A DNA stretch of 7,322 bases from an uncultured Micrococcales bacterium (GTDB taxonomy: Bacteria; Actinomycetota; Actinomycetes; S36-B12; UBA10799): the NCBI GenBank assembly GCA_937952095.1, contig CALFYG010000195.1:1-7322 (forward strand). Reading direction: 5' to 3'. The translations under genes and the position numbers were made by a program. Positions 5,764 to 7,322 of this stretch are shown here, in pieces. The notes beneath the pieces were generated by a model. It saw only the letters and a list, made by a program, of their open reading frames with translations, was not told the origin of the DNA and searched no databases. How positions within the stretch are numbered: the stretch's first letter is position 1; every line of letters begins with the position of its first letter.

Positions 5764-6828
5764 ATGGCTGACATTGAGGTCCCCCACCCTGGTGCCTCCG
5801 ATATCGTCGCCCGGATGCTCAGTGACGCTCTGAGCGAGCACCCGGATGTCAAGTGGCTGGGACTGGTCTCGGAGGACGGTTTCGCGATCGCCTCGGACGG
5901 TGCGGTGTCGGTCGATGACGATGCAGTGGCGGCCGGGGCTGTCCGCATGATGATCCAGATGCGGTCGATGGCGAAGGCCTTGGGGCAGAGCGGCACGTCC
6001 CAGATGTTCATGGAGGGCGACGAGAGCGGCATCTGCGTGATCGACAAGGACCCCTGGGTGCTGATCGTGGTGGGTGCGGCGGGCGTGCCGATCGGCCTCT
6101 TGCGCTACGAGGCGCGGGAGATCGCCGAGGCGTTCCCGATGGGGTCGCGCCGCGCCCTGCCCGCGCCACCGCTGGAGGACGAGGAGTCGGCCGACGTGTC
6201 GATGGACTGGGCCGTGGTGTCGACCGGGTCGTTCGCCGATGAGGACGAGGCCCCCATGCAATCCGGATTCGTGGTGGCGGACCTCGACGATCCAGCCGAG
6301 GTGGAACCGGCTGTTGACGAGCCGCTTGAGAATCTCGACGATACAGCCGATGACACTGATGTGACGGACCCCGATGGCGAGCCCGAGATTCGTTGGGCCG
6401 ATGAGCCCACGACGTCCGTCACGCCCGCCGGAGTCGCGCTCGCTGACAGTCCGGACGGGCACGACGTGTTCGGTGAGGCCGACGCCGTCGAGGTGGAGGA
6501 GTTGGAGATGCCGTCGGTCGGCTCGGACGATTTCTCCGACTGGACGACTCCCGGGCAGACTCCGACGGACTCCATTTTCGATCTCGCGCCCCCGGCCGTC
6601 GATGCGCCGACCGGCTACGAGATGCCGGCCGCACCGGAGCCCGAACTGGATGTGTCCGCCTTCGAGGTGATGGAGGCCCCGGCTGCCGCATTCGACCTGC
6701 CGGCTCCCGACGCGGCTGCGTTCGCCGATTTGACTGCAGACCTGAGCGACCTCGCACCCCCGAGCGGGCCCGCCATCGAGCTTCCCCCGCCCGCTGGCCC
6801 TGCCTTCGAACTTCCGCCGCCGGTGTGA
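5764..6828 (+). CDS. Roadblock/LC7-domain protein with long acidic, proline-rich tail
   Basis: This 354-aa protein has two unlike halves. Residues about 12-125 form a Roadblock/LC7 (MglB-type) domain: a helix (SDIVARMLSDAL), strand and turn WLGLVSEDGFAIASDG (31-46), a long helix AVAAGAVRMMIQMRSMAKAL (54-73), strands MFMEGDESGICVID and WVLIVVGA, and GLLRYEAREIAEAF (111-124). Roadblock domains dimerise and often regulate or scaffold small Ras-like GTPases (MglB for MglA, CvnB in Streptomyces conserons). Residues about 131-354 look disordered: rich in Asp, Glu, Pro and Ala, with no Lys, one Arg (210) and one His (233), and ending in repeated [DE]L-[AP]-[AP]-P motifs. There is no signal peptide or membrane segment, so it is probably cytoplasmic. 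No DUF742 or GTPase gene is adjacent, so this is not a typical conseron. The next gene, a DUF4388 protein, follows 6 bases later in the same frame. The domain call is confident; its partner and role are unknown. Confidence 0.85.
   Translation: MADIEVPHPGASDIVARMLSDALSEHPDVKWLGLVSEDGFAIASDGAVSVDDDAVAAGAVRMMIQMRSMAKALGQSGTSQMFMEGDESGICVIDKDPWVLIVVGAAGVPIGLLRYEAREIAEAFPMGSRRALPAPPLEDEESADVSMDWAVVSTGSFADEDEAPMQSGFVVADLDDPAEVEPAVDEPLENLDDTADDTDVTDPDGEPEIRWADEPTTSVTPAGVALADSPDGHDVFGEADAVEVEELEMPSVGSDDFSDWTTPGQTPTDSIFDLAPPAVDAPTGYEMPAAPEPELDVSAFEVMEAPAAAFDLPAPDAAAFADLTADLSDLAPPSGPAIELPPPAGPAFELPPPV
6283..6350 (+). repeat. 17-nt direct repeat in the acidic tail coding region
   Basis: CTCGACGATCCAGCCGA (6283-6299) recurs with one mismatch as CTCGACGATACAGCCGA (6334-6350). 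The copies start 51 bases apart, a multiple of three, so both encode an LDD-[PT]-A segment in frame (residues 174-178 and 191-195). This suggests the tail grew by in-frame duplication. Confidence 0.6.
6745..6825 (+). repeat. 10-residue tandem repeat at the C-terminus of the Roadblock protein
   Basis: Residues 328-354 read as 2.7 copies of a ten-residue unit, x-[DE]-L-[AP]-P-P-[SA]-G-P-A: SDLAPPSGPA, IELPPPAGPA, FELPPPV. The units begin at 6745, 6775 and 6805, and the last ends at the stop codon. Two looser copies of the core occur earlier, FDLAPP (272-277) and FDLPAP (310-315). Confidence 0.75.
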
Positions 6829-6834
6829 TGCCAC

Positions 6835-7322
6835 ATGCTGCTCACCGGTTCGCTCGAGGCCTTCCGGGTCCAGGAGATCCTGGGCCTGGTCGGTCGTAAG
6901 CCCGGTCAGTGGCTGATCACGCTGCAGGGCGGTCCTCGGGGGCGGGCCGCGTTCGTGGGTCTGCGGGACCGGACCGTGGTGTCGGTGTCGGCGGACACGA
7001 CGAGGCAGGATCTCGCGCGTCGGCTCGTCATCGAGGGGGCGATCGGCACCACCGGGCTGGCTGAGGCGCTGCGGCAGGCCGGTGAGAGTGGGGTCGGGCT
7101 GGTCCGTGCACTCGTCGACGGCGACAAGGTCGAACCCGCGATGATCCCGGACTGCGTCCGTCAACATGCGGTGAGCGCCCTGGCGTCCTTGACCCACTGG
7201 CGTTCGGGATCCTTCGCCGTCGACGAGGTCGACGCACTGCCCGACGACATCGATCTGACGTTCCCGGTCGCAGGCCTCGGGACCGAGGTCACCGGCATGC
7301 TCAAGAGGTGGCGCCCGGCCTC
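6835..7322 (+). CDS. DUF4388 (PATAN-like) domain protein, 5' part; runs off window end
   Basis: The first 162 residues are visible and the frame is still open at the window edge. The N-terminus LLTGSLEAFRVQEILGLVGRKPGQWLITL has the DUF4388 pattern (a GSLE start, then a short helix, then the turn before strands). It is followed by RGRAAFVGLRDRTVVSVS, helices ARRLVIEGAIGTTGLAEAL and VRALVDGDKVEPAMIPDCVRQHAVSALASL (about 90-119), and HWRSGSFAVDE, the usual close of the module. DUF4388 proteins occur with two-component, Roadblock-GTPase and motility proteins, mostly without known biochemistry. ATG 6835 is the only sensible start, because the domain begins immediately there. There is no good Shine-Dalgarno; the gene follows the Roadblock stop by 6 bases in the same frame, so re-initiation is likely. 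No membrane segment is visible so far. Family fairly sure, function unknown. Confidence 0.75.
   Translation, partial: MLLTGSLEAFRVQEILGLVGRKPGQWLITLQGGPRGRAAFVGLRDRTVVSVSADTTRQDLARRLVIEGAIGTTGLAEALRQAGESGVGLVRALVDGDKVEPAMIPDCVRQHAVSALASLTHWRSGSFAVDEVDALPDDIDLTFPVAGLGTEVTGMLKRWRPA

Noticed and set aside
5764..6828. Membership in a Streptomyces-type conseron (cvnABCD)
   Set aside because: The Roadblock domain could suggest this, but no DUF742 gene, GTPase or sensor kinase is adjacent, and the long acidic tail is not part of CvnB proteins as I know them.
6828..6902. ATG overlapping the Roadblock stop (TGATG) as start of the next gene
   Set aside because: That frame ends at TAA about 25 codons on and gives no domain. 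The DUF4388 sequence is in the frame beginning at ATG 6835.
5719..7197. 492-codon open frame on the minus strand opposite the Roadblock and DUF4388 genes
   Set aside because: It is a shadow frame with Arg/His/Gly-rich low-complexity translation and no domain. The + strand genes have recognisable folds and a Shine-Dalgarno.

Overview
The window looks like chromosome of a high-G+C Actinomycetota, class Actinomycetia. The reasons are strong G/C bias at third codon positions, many GTG starts, TANNNT boxes placed exactly for leaderless transcripts, and an actinobacterial order of housekeeping genes: rarA, a small DUF6167-like membrane protein, alaS, ruvX, mltG, aroE. Genus cannot be told from the sequence alone. 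Every convincing gene is on the + strand, and I see no tRNA, rRNA, insertion sequence, prophage or CRISPR array.

Layout: positions 1-339 hold the 3' end of a RarA/MgsA-type AAA+ ATPase. A 91-nt gap (possible hairpin, then a TACACT -10 box) leads to a small one-TM protein (431-685), which I start at a leaderless GTG. alaS (691-3363, 890 aa) follows, with its own TANNNT box overlapping the previous stop codon. alaS, ruvX (3363-3821), mltG (3818-4912) and aroE (4909-5712) form an overlapping chain joined by TAGTG, ATGA and GTGA junctions. This chain covers tRNA charging, pre-16S rRNA processing or resolvase-like nuclease activity, peptidoglycan strand termination and shikimate synthesis. It is a conserved housekeeping cluster, not one pathway.

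After a 51-nt gap with a Shine-Dalgarno site and a possible -10 box, the content changes. Positions 5764-6828 encode a 354-aa protein with an N-terminal Roadblock/LC7 domain and a roughly 220-residue acidic tail. The tail lacks lysine and ends in a short tandem repeat. Six bases after its TGA, in the same reading frame, begins a DUF4388 (PATAN-like) protein that runs off the window end (6835-7322). This Roadblock plus DUF4388 pair is the least ordinary part of the window. It resembles small-GTPase, motility or pilus regulatory modules more than housekeeping genes. Its role is inferred, and the deciding genes lie downstream of the window.
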